Notes: generated by a model from the letters alone, not told the origin. 64,000 bases of DNA from Gaiellasilicea sp963730405 (GCA_963730405.1 CAVSRW010000001.1:186001-250000); one strand, 5' to 3'; shown: positions 7,852 through 16,141, counted from the stretch's first letter. A program made the numbers and translations.

Positions 7852-8467
7852 AGGACGCCCAGCACAGTATCGCGAAGACGGCGTCGTACAGCCCGAGGAA
7901 CAACAGGTAGCGGCCGGGGTCGGTCGAGACGCTCGCCCCCACGCCGCCGACCACCAGCGGGATCGCGAGCGGCAGGAAGAGGAGCGGCAGGATCAGCTCG
8001 CGCGTCCGGCTGGCGGCCGCCATCGCGGCGAGCATCGTCCCGACGGCGCAAATGCCGACGTTGGCCAGCAGGACGCCGACGACGCCCTCGGCCTGGATCG
8101 GCGAGAAGAAGACTGCGAACGCGGGCAGGGCGACGAGCTCGATCAGTCCGAGGAAGACGAAGACGGCTGCGGTCTTCCCGAGCCAGATCGCGCTCCGGTC
8201 GGAAGGCGCGAGCACGAGCCCCTCGAGAGCGCCGCCCTCACGTTCGGGCGCCCACGCGCGCGCGAGCCCGAGCAGCGCCGTGAAGACGAGCGCGACCCAG
8301 AGGAGTCCCTGCGCGGCGACCTCGTCGGCTCCCGTCGGGAGCGCGAAGTGGAAGACGACGAGCGTCGAGAGCACGAACAGCAGCATCGCGGGGAGCGTGT
8401 CCCGCGCCCGCAGCTCGAGCCGCAGGTCCTTCCGCGCGAGCGCGGCGACGTCGGCGAAGTAGCTCAT
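7829..8467 (-). CDS. ccmB: Haem exporter permease CcmB
   Basis: A 212-residue membrane protein with six hydrophobic segments, starting YFADVAALARKDLRLELR as CcmB proteins do (cytoplasmic amphipathic start, then LPAMLLFVLSTLVVFHFAL). With CcmA it forms the ABC-type complex that drives release of holo-CcmE. The ATG overlaps the ccmA stop by 4 bases. Length and helix count match the family. Confidence 0.9.
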   Translation of the reverse strand: MSYFADVAALARKDLRLELRARDTLPAMLLFVLSTLVVFHFALPTGADEVAAQGLLWVALVFTALLGLARAWAPEREGGALEGLVLAPSDRSAIWLGKTAAVFVFLGLIELVALPAFAVFFSPIQAEGVVGVLLANVGICAVGTMLAAMAAASRTRELILPLLFLPLAIPLVVGGVGASVSTDPGRYLLFLGLYDAVFAILCWASFEYVVSE

Positions 8468-9048
8468 GCCAGCGCCAGCCGGCCGGATGCGAGCGGCTCG
8501 ACGCGTGCGGGGTCGTGCGTCGTCAGCACGACCGTGGCCGTGCCCGCGAGCTCGGCGAGCTGCCGGTCGAGAAGCTCGGCGCCCTCGGCGTCGAGCGCGG
8601 TGAACGGCTCGTCGAGCACGAGCAGGTCGGGCTCGTGCAGCAGCGCCCGGCAGAGCGCGAGCCGCTGCGTCATCCCACGCGAGTACGACGCGAGGCGCTC
8701 GCCGCGCACGTCCCAGAGGCCGTAGCGCTCGAGCAGCATCCCGATCCGCTCGCGCCGTTCAGGGACGCGGTAGAGGCGCCCGTAGAGGTCGAGGTTCTCG
8801 AGCGCGGTCAGGTCCCGGTAGAGGAGCGGCTCGTGGCCGAGGTAGCCGAGCCGGCCGCGGTCCGAGTCGACGTCGAGCCGACCGCCGGTGGGCGCGGCGA
8901 GCCCGGCGAGCAGCCGCAGCAGCGTGGTCTTACCGGACCCGTTCGCGCCCGTGACGACGAGAAAACCGCCGGCGTCGACGTCGAGGTCGACCGGCCGGAG
9001 GGCGCGGCGGCGTCCGTAGCGCTTCTCGACCCCGACAGCCCGGATCAC
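8464..9048 (-). CDS. ccmA: Haem exporter ATP-binding protein CcmA
   Basis: A 194-residue ABC ATPase. Walker A is GANGSGKTTLLRLLAG (near residue 35), the ABC signature is SYSRGMTQRLALCRALL, Walker B is LLVLDEPFTALD, and the switch His is in TTHD. The short length without extra domains is typical for CcmA. The GTG at 9048 overlaps the preceding prenyltransferase stop by 4 bases. The frame continues open upstream but with non-homologous Arg-rich sequence. Confidence 0.92.
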   Translation of the reverse strand: MIRAVGVEKRYGRRRALRPVDLDVDAGGFLVVTGANGSGKTTLLRLLAGLAAPTGGRLDVDSDRGRLGYLGHEPLLYRDLTALENLDLYGRLYRVPERRERIGMLLERYGLWDVRGERLASYSRGMTQRLALCRALLHEPDLLVLDEPFTALDAEGAELLDRQLAELAGTATVVLTTHDPARVEPLASGRLALA

Positions 9049-9908
9049 AGGAGCACGTCGGCCAGGACGAAGCAGAGGAAGACGATGCTGATCACCCCGT
9101 TGACGGTGAAGAACGCCGCATCGAGCCGCCGCAGGTCGCCCGGCCGGACGAGCGAGTGCTCGTACGCCAGCAGCAGCGCCACCGCCCCGACGCCGAGCCA
9201 GTACGCGAGTCCGACGTCGAGACCGAGGCCTGCGACGACGAGCAGCGCAACCGTCCCGAGATGAAACAGCCGCGCACCCGCGAAGACACCGCGCTCGCCG
9301 AAGCGCGTTGCCCAGGAGTGCAGGCCGTGCTCGCGGTCGTGCTCGAGGTCGAAGAGCGAGTAGAAGAGGTCGAAGCCTGCGACCCAGAGCGCGACCGCGC
9401 CTCCGAGCGCCCAGGCCTGCCACGGCAGCTCCCCGGTCATGGCTGCCCACGCGCCGACGGGTGCCAGGCCGAGCGAGGCGCCCAGCCAGAGATGGCAGAG
9501 CCAGGTGACGCGCTTCAGGTACGGGTAGACGACGAAGAGCAGGACGGGCACCGGCCAGAGCCAGCGTACGAGCGGATCGAGCTGGAAGACGGCAACGAGG
9601 AAGAGCGCGAGGGCTCCCCCGCAGAGCGCCAGGACCTGTGCGCGCGACAGCGTCCCGGCCGGCAGCTCCCGGCTCGCGGTGCGCGGATTGCGCGCGTCGA
9701 GCTCGGCGTCGATGAGACGGTTGAGCCCCATCGCGAGCGTGCGCGCCCCGACCATCGCGAGCGTGATCCAGAGCCAGTCGACCGCCGGAGGCGCGTCACC
9801 GACGGCGAGCAGCATCCCGACGTATGCGAACGGGAGCGCGAAGACGGTGTGCTCGAGCTTTACGAGCGAGGCAAACCGGCGCGGTAGCGAGACGGCAGTG
9901 GTCGTCAC
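9045..9908 (-). CDS. UbiA-family prenyltransferase, probably menaquinone (MqnP-like)
   Basis: A 287-residue polytopic membrane protein. The first Asp-rich motif is NRLIDAELDARNPRTASRELPAG and the second is DLFYSLFDLEHDREHGLHS; together they bind prenyl diphosphate through magnesium. The ARTLAMGLNRLID...ASRELPAG wording is that of the bacterial 'UbiA-other' group, which in actinobacteria usually belongs to the futalosine (Mqn) menaquinone pathway rather than to ubiquinone. No other mqn or men gene is in view, so the aromatic acceptor is inferred. GTG 9908 overlaps moaB by 4 bases, within the respiratory-cofactor operon. Confidence 0.85.
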   Translation of the reverse strand: MTTTAVSLPRRFASLVKLEHTVFALPFAYVGMLLAVGDAPPAVDWLWITLAMVGARTLAMGLNRLIDAELDARNPRTASRELPAGTLSRAQVLALCGGALALFLVAVFQLDPLVRWLWPVPVLLFVVYPYLKRVTWLCHLWLGASLGLAPVGAWAAMTGELPWQAWALGGAVALWVAGFDLFYSLFDLEHDREHGLHSWATRFGERGVFAGARLFHLGTVALLVVAGLGLDVGLAYWLGVGAVALLLAYEHSLVRPGDLRRLDAAFFTVNGVISIVFLCFVLADVLL

Positions 9909-10384
9909 GTCTGCTGGTGCGCCGTCTCGGCCTCGGCGAGCAGTCCGAGCGCGTGGGCGAGAGCGGGCTGGAGGACCGCGTAGCCGTCGCGGCATCCACC
10001 CGGGGACCCAGGCAGGTTGACGACGAGGGTCCGCGCATGGATCCCCGCAACGCCGCGCGAGAGCAGCGCGTGCGGCGTCTTCGCCAGCGAGTCGGCCCGG
10101 ATCGCCTCGGCGATACCCGGCGCCTCGCGGTCGATCACAGACCGCGTCGCCTCGGGAGTGACGTCCCGCGGGGCAACGCCGGTTCCACCCGTGGTGAGAA
10201 CGACCGCCGCGCCCTCCGCGAGCTCGGCGATCGCGGCTGCGATCTCACCTGCTTCGTCCGAGACGACGCGCCGCTCGACCTCGTAGCCGTCGCCCGCGAG
10301 CAGCTCGGCGAGGACGTTTCCGCTCAGATCCTCGCGCGTGCCGGCGACGACGCCGTCCGAGACCGTCAGGACCGCAGCCCTCAC
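9905..10384 (-). CDS. Molybdopterin adenylyltransferase, MoaB/MogA family
   Basis: A 159-residue cytoplasmic protein that should adenylate molybdopterin before metal insertion. The AVLTVSDGVVAGTREDLSG opening, LTTGGTGVAPRDVTPEA (molybdopterin-binding loop) and LPGSPGGCRDGYAVL are all characteristic. MoaB and MogA cannot be separated on sequence alone here. It overlaps moaC by 4 bases. The companion MoeA is encoded separately at 18.1-19.3 kb. Confidence 0.9.
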   Translation of the reverse strand: MRAAVLTVSDGVVAGTREDLSGNVLAELLAGDGYEVERRVVSDEAGEIAAAIAELAEGAAVVLTTGGTGVAPRDVTPEATRSVIDREAPGIAEAIRADSLAKTPHALLSRGVAGIHARTLVVNLPGSPGGCRDGYAVLQPALAHALGLLAEAETAHQQT

Positions 10385-10827
10385 ACGGTCTCCTTCGTCT
10401 TCTCGACGAGCGCCACCTCGGCGATCACCATCTCCTTGTCGATCGCCTTGGCCATGTCGTACACGGTCAACGCCGCGACCGACGCCGCCGTCAGCGCCTC
10501 CATCTCGACACCGGTCTGCGCGGTGGTCTCAGCGGCCGCGGTGATCTCGACCCCGTCGCCGACGATCTCCAGCGAGACCTCGACGACCGAGAGCGGCAGC
10601 GGGTGGCAGAGCGGGATCAGGTCGCTCGTCCGCTTGGCCGCCATGATCCCCGCGAGCTGTGCCGTCGCCAGCGCGTCGCCCTTCGGGAGGTCGCCGAGGC
10701 GCTGCACGGTCGCCGGGGCCATGCGCACCGAGGCGCGTGCGACCGCGCGCCGTCGCGACAGCGGCTTGCCGCCGACGTCGACCATCCGGACGGAGCCGGC
10801 TTCGTCCACATGGGAGAGGTCGCTCAT
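10381..10827 (-). CDS. moaC: Cyclic pyranopterin monophosphate synthase
   Basis: A 148-residue MoaC, which converts the MoaA product into cyclic pyranopterin monophosphate. The KRTSDLIPLCHPLPL segment and TGVEMEALTAASVAALTVYDMAKAIDKEM carry the catalytic His and Lys neighbourhood of the family. The family's usual MCK/MTK is MAK here. It begins at ATG 10827, overlapping otsA by 4 bases. MoaA, MoaD and MoaE are not in the window. Confidence 0.94.
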   Translation of the reverse strand: MSDLSHVDEAGSVRMVDVGGKPLSRRRAVARASVRMAPATVQRLGDLPKGDALATAQLAGIMAAKRTSDLIPLCHPLPLSVVEVSLEIVGDGVEITAAAETTAQTGVEMEALTAASVAALTVYDMAKAIDKEMVIAEVALVEKTKETV

Positions 10828-12230
10828 CGGGGCCGAATGCTACTCGCGCGATCGAGGTCGTCCAGCTGCGCGGCGATCCAGCGCTCGAGATCGTTCGAGC
10901 GGACGTGCGCCTCGATCGCCTCGCGTCGCTCGCGGCGCTCTGCCCCGTCGAGGGCGAGTGCAGCCTCGAGCGCGTCGGCGGTGGCGGAGACGTCGAGCGG
11001 TTCCACGGGTAATACCCAGTCCTCGAGCTCCTCGTACGCACCGGCGTTTACTGATAAGACAACAACTCCGTCCCGCCGGTTGACGAGCGGCGCCTCCTTT
11101 GCAACGAGGTTGAGACCGTCCATGACCGCGTTCACGAGCAGGACGTCGAACTGCTTGTACGCCGCCACCGACGCGTGGAAGTCATCCGCGATCCGGAGTG
11201 TCAGCGCACCTGGGAAGTCGGCCTCGACCGCCGCCGCAGCCTCCTCGATCCGGCGACGCTCGGCTCCGTACTCGGGGATCTGCAGGCGAGACGGATCGAG
11301 GAGGGCGAGCATGCCGACGCGGCCGCGAAGATCGGGGCGCCGGGCGAGCAGGATGCGAAAGGCCTCGAAGCCACGGGACACGTTCTTCGAGGGATCCGTG
11401 CGGTCGACACGCACGATCAGGCACTCCGGCCTGTGCGCGACGAGCTCCTCTTCGCAGACGCCCACAGCGTCACTCTCCGCCAGTTCGGTGAACTCGCTCG
11501 GGTCGATCGAGATCGGACGGGCGGTGACGCGCTCCTCGTCTGGTTCGAGCCCGAGAGCGCGGCAGGACGCGAGGAACGCCTGCCTCCAGCGCTCCGTGTG
11601 GAAGCCGGTGACGTCCGTGGCGAGCAGCCCCTCGTGGATCGAGCGGACGACCCGCTCCGGCAGCACCGACCAGGACTCCGGCCCGACCCAGGGGATGTGT
11701 GTGAAGTGAGCGAGGGCGGCGTCCGGGCGTCGCTCGCGGACGAGCGCGGGCGCGAGGTACAGGTGATAGTCGTGGAAGAGCACCGCCGCGCTCGGGTTGC
11801 GCTCGAGCTCCTCGACCACGGCGTCCGCGAACGCACGATTGACCGGAACGTAGCCATCCTCCCAGGGGCCGAGAAAATCGGCTTCCGGCTCGTCCTTGAG
11901 GCTCCAGAGCTCGTGCTGGACGAACCAGAGCGCAGGGTTCGCGACCACGTTGTACGAGAGGGAGTACGCGCGGGGATCGTGGGCGACGAGGCGGAGCCGG
12001 TACCGCGAGCCGTCACGCGCGGTCTCTTCGACGGGACCGGAGGCGGCGGCCGCCCGGTCCTCGTCGGAGATCGCGCTGGCGATCCACGTGACGTCATGGT
12101 GCGAGACGAGCGGCGCCAGCGCCGTCACCAAGCCGCCGGCGCCCCGCCTCGGGACGCGCTGCCCGTCCTCGCGGTCGTAGGAAATCGGACCGCGGTTCGA
12201 GACGACGATCAACGTTCGTCGTTCGCTCAT
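10824..12230 (-). CDS. otsA: Trehalose-6-phosphate synthase (GT20)
   Basis: A 468-residue glycosyltransferase family 20 enzyme that joins UDP- or GDP-glucose to glucose-6-phosphate. Seen motifs are SNRGPISY with the GAGGLVTAL loop (phosphate binding), WFVQHELW, FHDYHLYLAP, FTHIPW, VRVDRTDPSKN and the DGLNLVAKEAPL nucleotide-sugar site. No phosphatase (otsB) gene is adjacent. It is the first gene of the long minus-strand operon and overlaps moaC by 4 bases. A TAGTCT box 9 bases upstream, overlapping the rsbW stop, is the likely promoter. Trehalose synthesis leading a cofactor operon is unusual. Confidence 0.9.
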   Translation of the reverse strand: MSERRTLIVVSNRGPISYDREDGQRVPRRGAGGLVTALAPLVSHHDVTWIASAISDEDRAAAASGPVEETARDGSRYRLRLVAHDPRAYSLSYNVVANPALWFVQHELWSLKDEPEADFLGPWEDGYVPVNRAFADAVVEELERNPSAAVLFHDYHLYLAPALVRERRPDAALAHFTHIPWVGPESWSVLPERVVRSIHEGLLATDVTGFHTERWRQAFLASCRALGLEPDEERVTARPISIDPSEFTELAESDAVGVCEEELVAHRPECLIVRVDRTDPSKNVSRGFEAFRILLARRPDLRGRVGMLALLDPSRLQIPEYGAERRRIEEAAAAVEADFPGALTLRIADDFHASVAAYKQFDVLLVNAVMDGLNLVAKEAPLVNRRDGVVVLSVNAGAYEELEDWVLPVEPLDVSATADALEAALALDGAERRERREAIEAHVRSNDLERWIAAQLDDLDRASSIRPR

Positions 12231-12239
12231 CGGCTGAGG

Positions 12240-12245
12240 AGACTA
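12240..12245 (-). promoter_or_regulatory. -10 box TAGTCT for otsA operon
   Basis: On the minus strand TAGTCT ends 9 bases before ATG 12230 and includes the rsbW stop codon TAG. It would give a transcript with almost no leader. Confidence 0.4.
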
Positions 12246-12680
12246 GAGCAGCTTGACGAAGCGCAGCCGTGAACCGCGACCGTCCGGGCCGCCGGTGATC
12301 TCGACCTCGTCGGCGATCGAGCGGATGATCGCGATCCCGAGCCCGCCCTCCGAGAGCTCGTCGTCGGCGCCGTCACCGGACCCGTCCACGACCTCGAAGC
12401 CCATGCCGTCGTCGGCGACCTCGACGATCAGCCGGTCGTCGAGCAGCTCGAAGCTGATGTCGACGTGCCCGTCTCCCTCGCCGTACGCGTGCCGGACCGA
12501 GTTCGAGCAGGCCTCGGTGAGGGCGAGCTTGAGGTCGGCGAGCGTCTCCTCGGAGAACGCCCGGACGCGCGAGAGGCCGGCCAGTGCGAGCCGCGACAGG
12601 GTGATGTACTCCGGCTTCGCCGGGATCGTCAGTCGCACGAGGCGGCCCAGCGCCACCTCCTCTGTCAGGCTCTCCGTCAT
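12243..12680 (-). CDS. RsbW-like anti-sigma factor / serine kinase
   Basis: A 145-residue HATPase_c_2 protein of the RsbW/SpoIIAB type that would sequester a stress sigma factor and phosphorylate an anti-anti-sigma partner. The N box is LKLALTEACSNSVRHAYG, the G1 box VADDGMGF and the G2 region EGGLGIAIIRSIADEV. No sigma factor or RsbV lies beside it, so the partner is encoded elsewhere. AGGGAG lies just upstream of ATG 12680, so this gene has a leader, unlike several neighbours. The otsA promoter overlaps its stop codon. Confidence 0.85.
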   Translation of the reverse strand: MTESLTEEVALGRLVRLTIPAKPEYITLSRLALAGLSRVRAFSEETLADLKLALTEACSNSVRHAYGEGDGHVDISFELLDDRLIVEVADDGMGFEVVDGSGDGADDELSEGGLGIAIIRSIADEVEITGGPDGRGSRLRFVKLL

Positions 12681-12696
12681 CGTCTCCCTGCCGGTT

Positions 12697-12720
12697 GGTT
12701 CTACCGAAAGCTTCCGAACC
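12697..12720 (-). promoter_or_regulatory. Inverted repeat upstream of RsbW-like gene
   Basis: GGTTC (12697-12701) and GAACC (12716-12720) are inverted arms separated by 14 bases that include AAGCTT. The repeat sits 17-40 bases upstream of the rsbW-like start and could be an operator or promoter element. Function is a guess. Confidence 0.25.
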
Positions 12721-12773
12721 CTCAGTACTCCTGCTGCGGGAGTTGCCCGGATTCCTTCCGATCTAAACCCCGG

Positions 12774-13970
12774 TCAACGCGTCGGGTTGACGGGCCGCTC
12801 GACCAGGCGCACGCGCACGGTCTCGCGTTTCCCCTTTCCGCGCCGGAGCACGGTCACCGAGACCGTCTGGCCCGGGAGGAGGCTGTCCGTCACGATCCGC
12901 GCGATGTCCGCCGCGCGTTCGACCTTGCGTCCGGCGAAGCCGACGATCAGGTCGCCGCCGAGATTGATCGGGATGCCATTGAAGACCTCCTCGTTGGAGG
13001 AGCCCCGCAAGCCGGCACGCTCGGCCGGCGCCCCGTCGACGACGGACTGGATCAGCGCGCCGCGCGGCGCCCCGAGGCCGTAGCGGCGCGCGAGCGCGGG
13101 CGTGACGTCCTGGGTCGTCACGCCGACGTACGCGTAGGCAACACGCCCCGTCGAGATCAGCTGTTCCATCGAGCGGCGCGCCGAGTTGATCGGGATCGCG
13201 AAGCCGACGCCCTCGGCATTGCCCGAGTCGGAGCGGATCTGCGCATTGATCCCGATCACGCGCCCACGGGCGTCCAGAAGCGGGCCGCCGGAGTTCCCAT
13301 GGTTGATCGGAGCGTCGATCTGGATCGCGTCCGAGACGTCATAGGCGGACGTGAGGGAGTCGATCGAGCGCTCGGTCGCGGAGACGACGCCGACCGCGAG
13401 CGAGCTCTCCTGCCCGAACGGGCTGCCGATCGCCGCGACGGGCTCGCCGACGACGACGCGGCTGGAGTCCCCGAGCGGGACGGGCGTGACCGCGTGATCC
13501 TTCGGGTCGACCTTGACGAGCCCCGTGTCGTTGAAGAGATCCCAGCCGACGATCGAGCCCGGAATCCGGTCGCCGTCGTGGAAGACGACGTAGATCCGTT
13601 CCGCGCCCTTCACGATCGCGGCGTCGGCCCCGGAGTCCGTGACCACGTGCGAGTTGGTGAGGATGTGGCCCGTGTCGGAGACGATGAACCCGGACCCTTG
13701 CGCGCGCTGCCCGTTGGCGAAGTACGAGTAAATGGTGACCACGCCCTCGGAGCGACTGGCGTAGATCCGCGCGGGATCGAAGGTGTTCCCGACCAACGGG
13801 GCGGCAGTCGACGCAGCCACCCCCGACTCGGTCGGCACCGTCGGGAGAACCACCGTCCGCACATCGTTGTCGCCGTCGACCCAGCCCGTGGCGGCGCCGA
13901 CCACGAGCACGACGACCGCGCCGAGGCACGCGGCGACGATCGAGACTGCTGCAAGGGCGCCGGCGCGCAT
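12774..13970 (-). CDS. HtrA/DegP-like serine protease with PDZ domain
   Basis: A 398-residue membrane-anchored protease. Residues 5-28 form one transmembrane helix, a linker follows to about residue 75, then a trypsin-like domain with His108 (TNSHVV), Asp148 (NDTGLVKV) and Ser227 (NHGNSGGPL), and a single C-terminal PDZ domain with its GLRGSSNEE/NGIPINLGGDLIVGF region. It should degrade or refold damaged envelope proteins. ATG 13970 is chosen because a TACAGT box lies 7 bases upstream; GTG 13979 is the alternative. A perfect palindrome covers the presumed -35 position. The histidine kinase/response regulator pair just upstream is a plausible controller. Confidence 0.9.
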   Translation of the reverse strand: MRAGALAAVSIVAACLGAVVVLVVGAATGWVDGDNDVRTVVLPTVPTESGVAASTAAPLVGNTFDPARIYASRSEGVVTIYSYFANGQRAQGSGFIVSDTGHILTNSHVVTDSGADAAIVKGAERIYVVFHDGDRIPGSIVGWDLFNDTGLVKVDPKDHAVTPVPLGDSSRVVVGEPVAAIGSPFGQESSLAVGVVSATERSIDSLTSAYDVSDAIQIDAPINHGNSGGPLLDARGRVIGINAQIRSDSGNAEGVGFAIPINSARRSMEQLISTGRVAYAYVGVTTQDVTPALARRYGLGAPRGALIQSVVDGAPAERAGLRGSSNEEVFNGIPINLGGDLIVGFAGRKVERAADIARIVTDSLLPGQTVSVTVLRRGKGKRETVRVRLVERPVNPTR

Positions 13971-13977
13971 CGCGCTC

Positions 13978-13983
13978 ACTGTA
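13978..13983 (-). promoter_or_regulatory. -10 box TACAGT for htrA
   Basis: On the minus strand TACAGT ends 7 bases before ATG 13970, matching the leaderless pattern. Confidence 0.45.
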
Positions 13984-13995
13984 GCGAGGTCGAGG

Positions 13996-14015
13996 CCGTT
14001 TTCACGTGAAAACGG
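13996..14015. promoter_or_regulatory. Perfect 20-bp palindrome over htrA -35 region
   Basis: CCGTTTTCACGTGAAAACGG is a perfect palindrome with its centre at 14005/14006. It overlaps the last codons and stop (TGA, 14002-14004) of the histidine kinase gene and lies 12 bases upstream of the predicted htrA -10 box, where the -35 element would be. This is typical placement for an operator bound by a dimeric regulator. It resembles parS but has one extra T/A in each arm. No T-run follows on the minus strand, which argues against a terminator. Confidence 0.55.
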
Positions 14016-15420
14016 GTGCTTCGGCCGCGGGAGCCGCGACCGAGGTCGGCGCCGCACCGAGCGCGACGCGGACAAGGGTGCGTCCCGGCTGGGACTCGAG
14101 CTCGACCTTGCCGTCCATCATCTGCGCGAGCTCCCGCGCTATCGCGAGCCCGAGCCCGCTGCCGGAGGCGACGGCTCCCTCGCCGCGGTAGAAGCGGTCG
14201 AACACATGCGGCGCGTGCTCCGGCGCGATGCCGGGGCCGTCGTCCTCGACCTCGAGGTAGGCGTGCTCCTTATCGGCCCGGGCGACCAGTGTGATGTGCG
14301 TGCCGGGCGGAGTGTGTGTGAGCGCGTTGTCCACGAGCGCGCGGACGACCTGCAGCACGCGCAGCTCGTCCGCCCGCGCGACGGGGCTGCCTTGAACCAC
14401 CACCTCGACGGCGTGACCGCTCCGTTCCGCCAGCGCACCTACCTCCGCGGCGACAGTGCGGGCGATCTCGCCGAGGTCGACGGGCTCGTGCTCGACACGC
14501 ATCCGGCCGGCGTCCAGCCGGGACAGGTCGAGCAGGTCCGTCGCGAGCTTCGCGAGCCGGTCGACCTGCTCGCGCATCGTCGCGAGGAACTCCTGTCGCG
14601 TCGCGTCGTCCACATCCTCGTCCGCCATCAGCTCGAGGAAGCCGCCCAGCGAGAAGAGCGGCGTGCGCAGCTCGTGCGATGCGTTCGCGATGAACTCGCT
14701 CCGAGCGCGGTCCAGCTTCTCCAGGCGCACGCGCATCCGCTCGAATGCCGACGCGAGGTCACCGAGCTCGTCGTTTCCGGTGTCCACGACCGGCTCGTCG
14801 AACCGCCCGTCCGCGATCCGCTCCGCGGCCCGCTCCAGCCGACGGATGCGCCTGGCGTGGACCGACGCAGCCGCGTAGCCCGTCACGACGGCGAAGAGCA
14901 GAGCGATCAGGCCGGCGAACAGCAGCCGCCGCTCGATCAGTTTCAGGCTCGAGATCGGATCCGCCAGCGAGTCGCTGAGCAGGATCACCACCCCCTCGTC
15001 CTCGAGCGGCACCGCGAGCTCCGCGAACCGGCGGCCCTCGCGCTCGACCGTGCCGCGCTGCAGCTTGCGAGTCAGCGATGCGCGCCGCGCGACCGGATCC
15101 CGGGCGACGTCGCGCGACTGCGACGTGTTCGAGTCGCCGTAGATGAAGAGCTGGTCCTGCAGCAGCGAGTAGACGACGACGCGCGCCTGCACCACCGAGG
15201 CGGCATTCTCGGCGAACTCCTGCTCGCTGCCGATGTCGATCCCGTAGGTCCGGACGACGCTCGAGGCGTCCTCCTCGAGCTGGTCGAGCTTCGCGTCGAT
15301 CAGCTCGGCCTCGAGCGTGGGAACGACGATCAGGTAGACGACGCCGAGAGAGCCCGCCACGACGACGAGCAGGGCGAGGGCCAGCCTGAGGCGGATGCCG
15401 TGGAGCTGCAGACGACCCAC
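14002..15420 (-). CDS. Sensor histidine kinase
   Basis: A 472-residue two-helix sensor kinase. Residues 12-33 and about 167-186 are transmembrane helices enclosing a ~130-residue extracytoplasmic sensor. A HAMP domain follows, then the HisKA domain with His249 in NASHELRTPLFSL, and a HATPase domain with N box LVDNALTHTPPG, G1 DDGPGI, F box DRFYRG and G2 GSGLGLAIARELAQ. The signal is unknown. It follows its response regulator with 7 bases between them. Its stop lies inside the palindrome preceding htrA. Confidence 0.93.
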   Translation of the reverse strand: MGRLQLHGIRLRLALALLVVVAGSLGVVYLIVVPTLEAELIDAKLDQLEEDASSVVRTYGIDIGSEQEFAENAASVVQARVVVYSLLQDQLFIYGDSNTSQSRDVARDPVARRASLTRKLQRGTVEREGRRFAELAVPLEDEGVVILLSDSLADPISSLKLIERRLLFAGLIALLFAVVTGYAAASVHARRIRRLERAAERIADGRFDEPVVDTGNDELGDLASAFERMRVRLEKLDRARSEFIANASHELRTPLFSLGGFLELMADEDVDDATRQEFLATMREQVDRLAKLATDLLDLSRLDAGRMRVEHEPVDLGEIARTVAAEVGALAERSGHAVEVVVQGSPVARADELRVLQVVRALVDNALTHTPPGTHITLVARADKEHAYLEVEDDGPGIAPEHAPHVFDRFYRGEGAVASGSGLGLAIARELAQMMDGKVELESQPGRTLVRVALGAAPTSVAAPAAEAPVFT

Positions 15421-15427
15421 CCCCGGC

Positions 15428-16129
15428 TCACCGCTCCCGGAAGCGGTAGCCGACCCCGCGAACCGTGAGGATCAGCTTCGGCTCGTGCGGATCCTGCTCG
15501 ATCTTCTCGCGTAGATGGCGCACGTGGACGTCGATCGTCCTGGGCTCGCGGTAGTCGGCGCCGCCGCGGAGGCGCTCGAGCAACTGGCGGCGGGAGAAGA
15601 CCCGGCCGGGGGCGGAGGCCAACTCGCGCAGGAGCTCGAACTCGACGAAGGTCAGCTGCGCCTCCTCGCCGCGCACCTCGACCGTCCGCCGGGGCACGTC
15701 GATCGTCAGCTCGCCGGCTTCGATCACCTCGTCGTCGCGGCGTTCGCCCGGCCGCGGCGCGGCGGCGCGGCGGAGCAGTGCGCGGACACGGCTCCGGAAT
15801 TCCCGGATCGAGAACGGCTTCGTGATGTAGTCGTCGGCGCCGAGTTCGAGGCCGAGCACCTTGTCGAGCTCGTCGTCGCGGGCGGTCAGCATGATGATCG
15901 GCACCGTGCTCTCGGCGCGGAGCCGTTTGCAGACCTCGAGCCCGTCGAGTCGCGGCAGCATCAGATCGAGCACGACGAGGTCGACGTCCTCCTCGGCGAA
16001 GCGCGCGAGCGCCTCCTCGCCGTCGCGTGCGTGGACGACTTTGAAGCCGTCGCGCTCGAGCGGATAGGTGAGCAGCTTCTGGATGGCGTCCTCGTCGTCG
16101 ACGAGGAGGATGGTGGAGGCGTCGGCCAT
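15428..16129 (-). CDS. OmpR/PhoB-type response regulator
   Basis: A 233-residue regulator. The receiver domain has acidic residues Asp11/Asp12, phospho-acceptor Asp55 in LVVLDLMLP, Thr in IIMLTARDDE and Lys in DYITKPFS. The C-terminal winged helix ends YREPRTIDVHVRHLREKIEQDP...VRGVGYRF, typical of OmpR/PhoB. It is co-transcribed with the downstream kinase. A TAGCAT box exactly 6 bases before ATG 16129 suggests a leaderless transcript. Candidate targets include htrA downstream; this is inferred from adjacency only. Confidence 0.94.
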   Translation of the reverse strand: MADASTILLVDDEDAIQKLLTYPLERDGFKVVHARDGEEALARFAEEDVDLVVLDLMLPRLDGLEVCKRLRAESTVPIIMLTARDDELDKVLGLELGADDYITKPFSIREFRSRVRALLRRAAAPRPGERRDDEVIEAGELTIDVPRRTVEVRGEEAQLTFVEFELLRELASAPGRVFSRRQLLERLRGGADYREPRTIDVHVRHLREKIEQDPHEPKLILTVRGVGYRFRER

Positions 16130-16135
16130 GAGCGA

Positions 16136-16141
16136 ATGCTA
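16136..16141 (-). promoter_or_regulatory. -10 box TAGCAT for response regulator
   Basis: On the minus strand TAGCAT lies 6 bases before ATG 16129. It stands back-to-back with the plus-strand TACACT box at 16178. Confidence 0.45.

Noticed and set aside
9156..9887. A 243-codon plus-strand frame opposite the UbiA-like gene
   Set aside because: Highly charged low-complexity translation; the minus strand has the full prenyltransferase with both Asp-rich motifs.
13996..14015. parS centromere site for ParB
   Set aside because: The core TTTTCACGTGAAAA resembles parS, but the G and C that flank GTTTCACGTGAAAC are displaced by one extra T/A in each arm. It also lies at an htrA promoter 16 kb from parB. 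I scanned for CACGTG and found no exact parS in the window.
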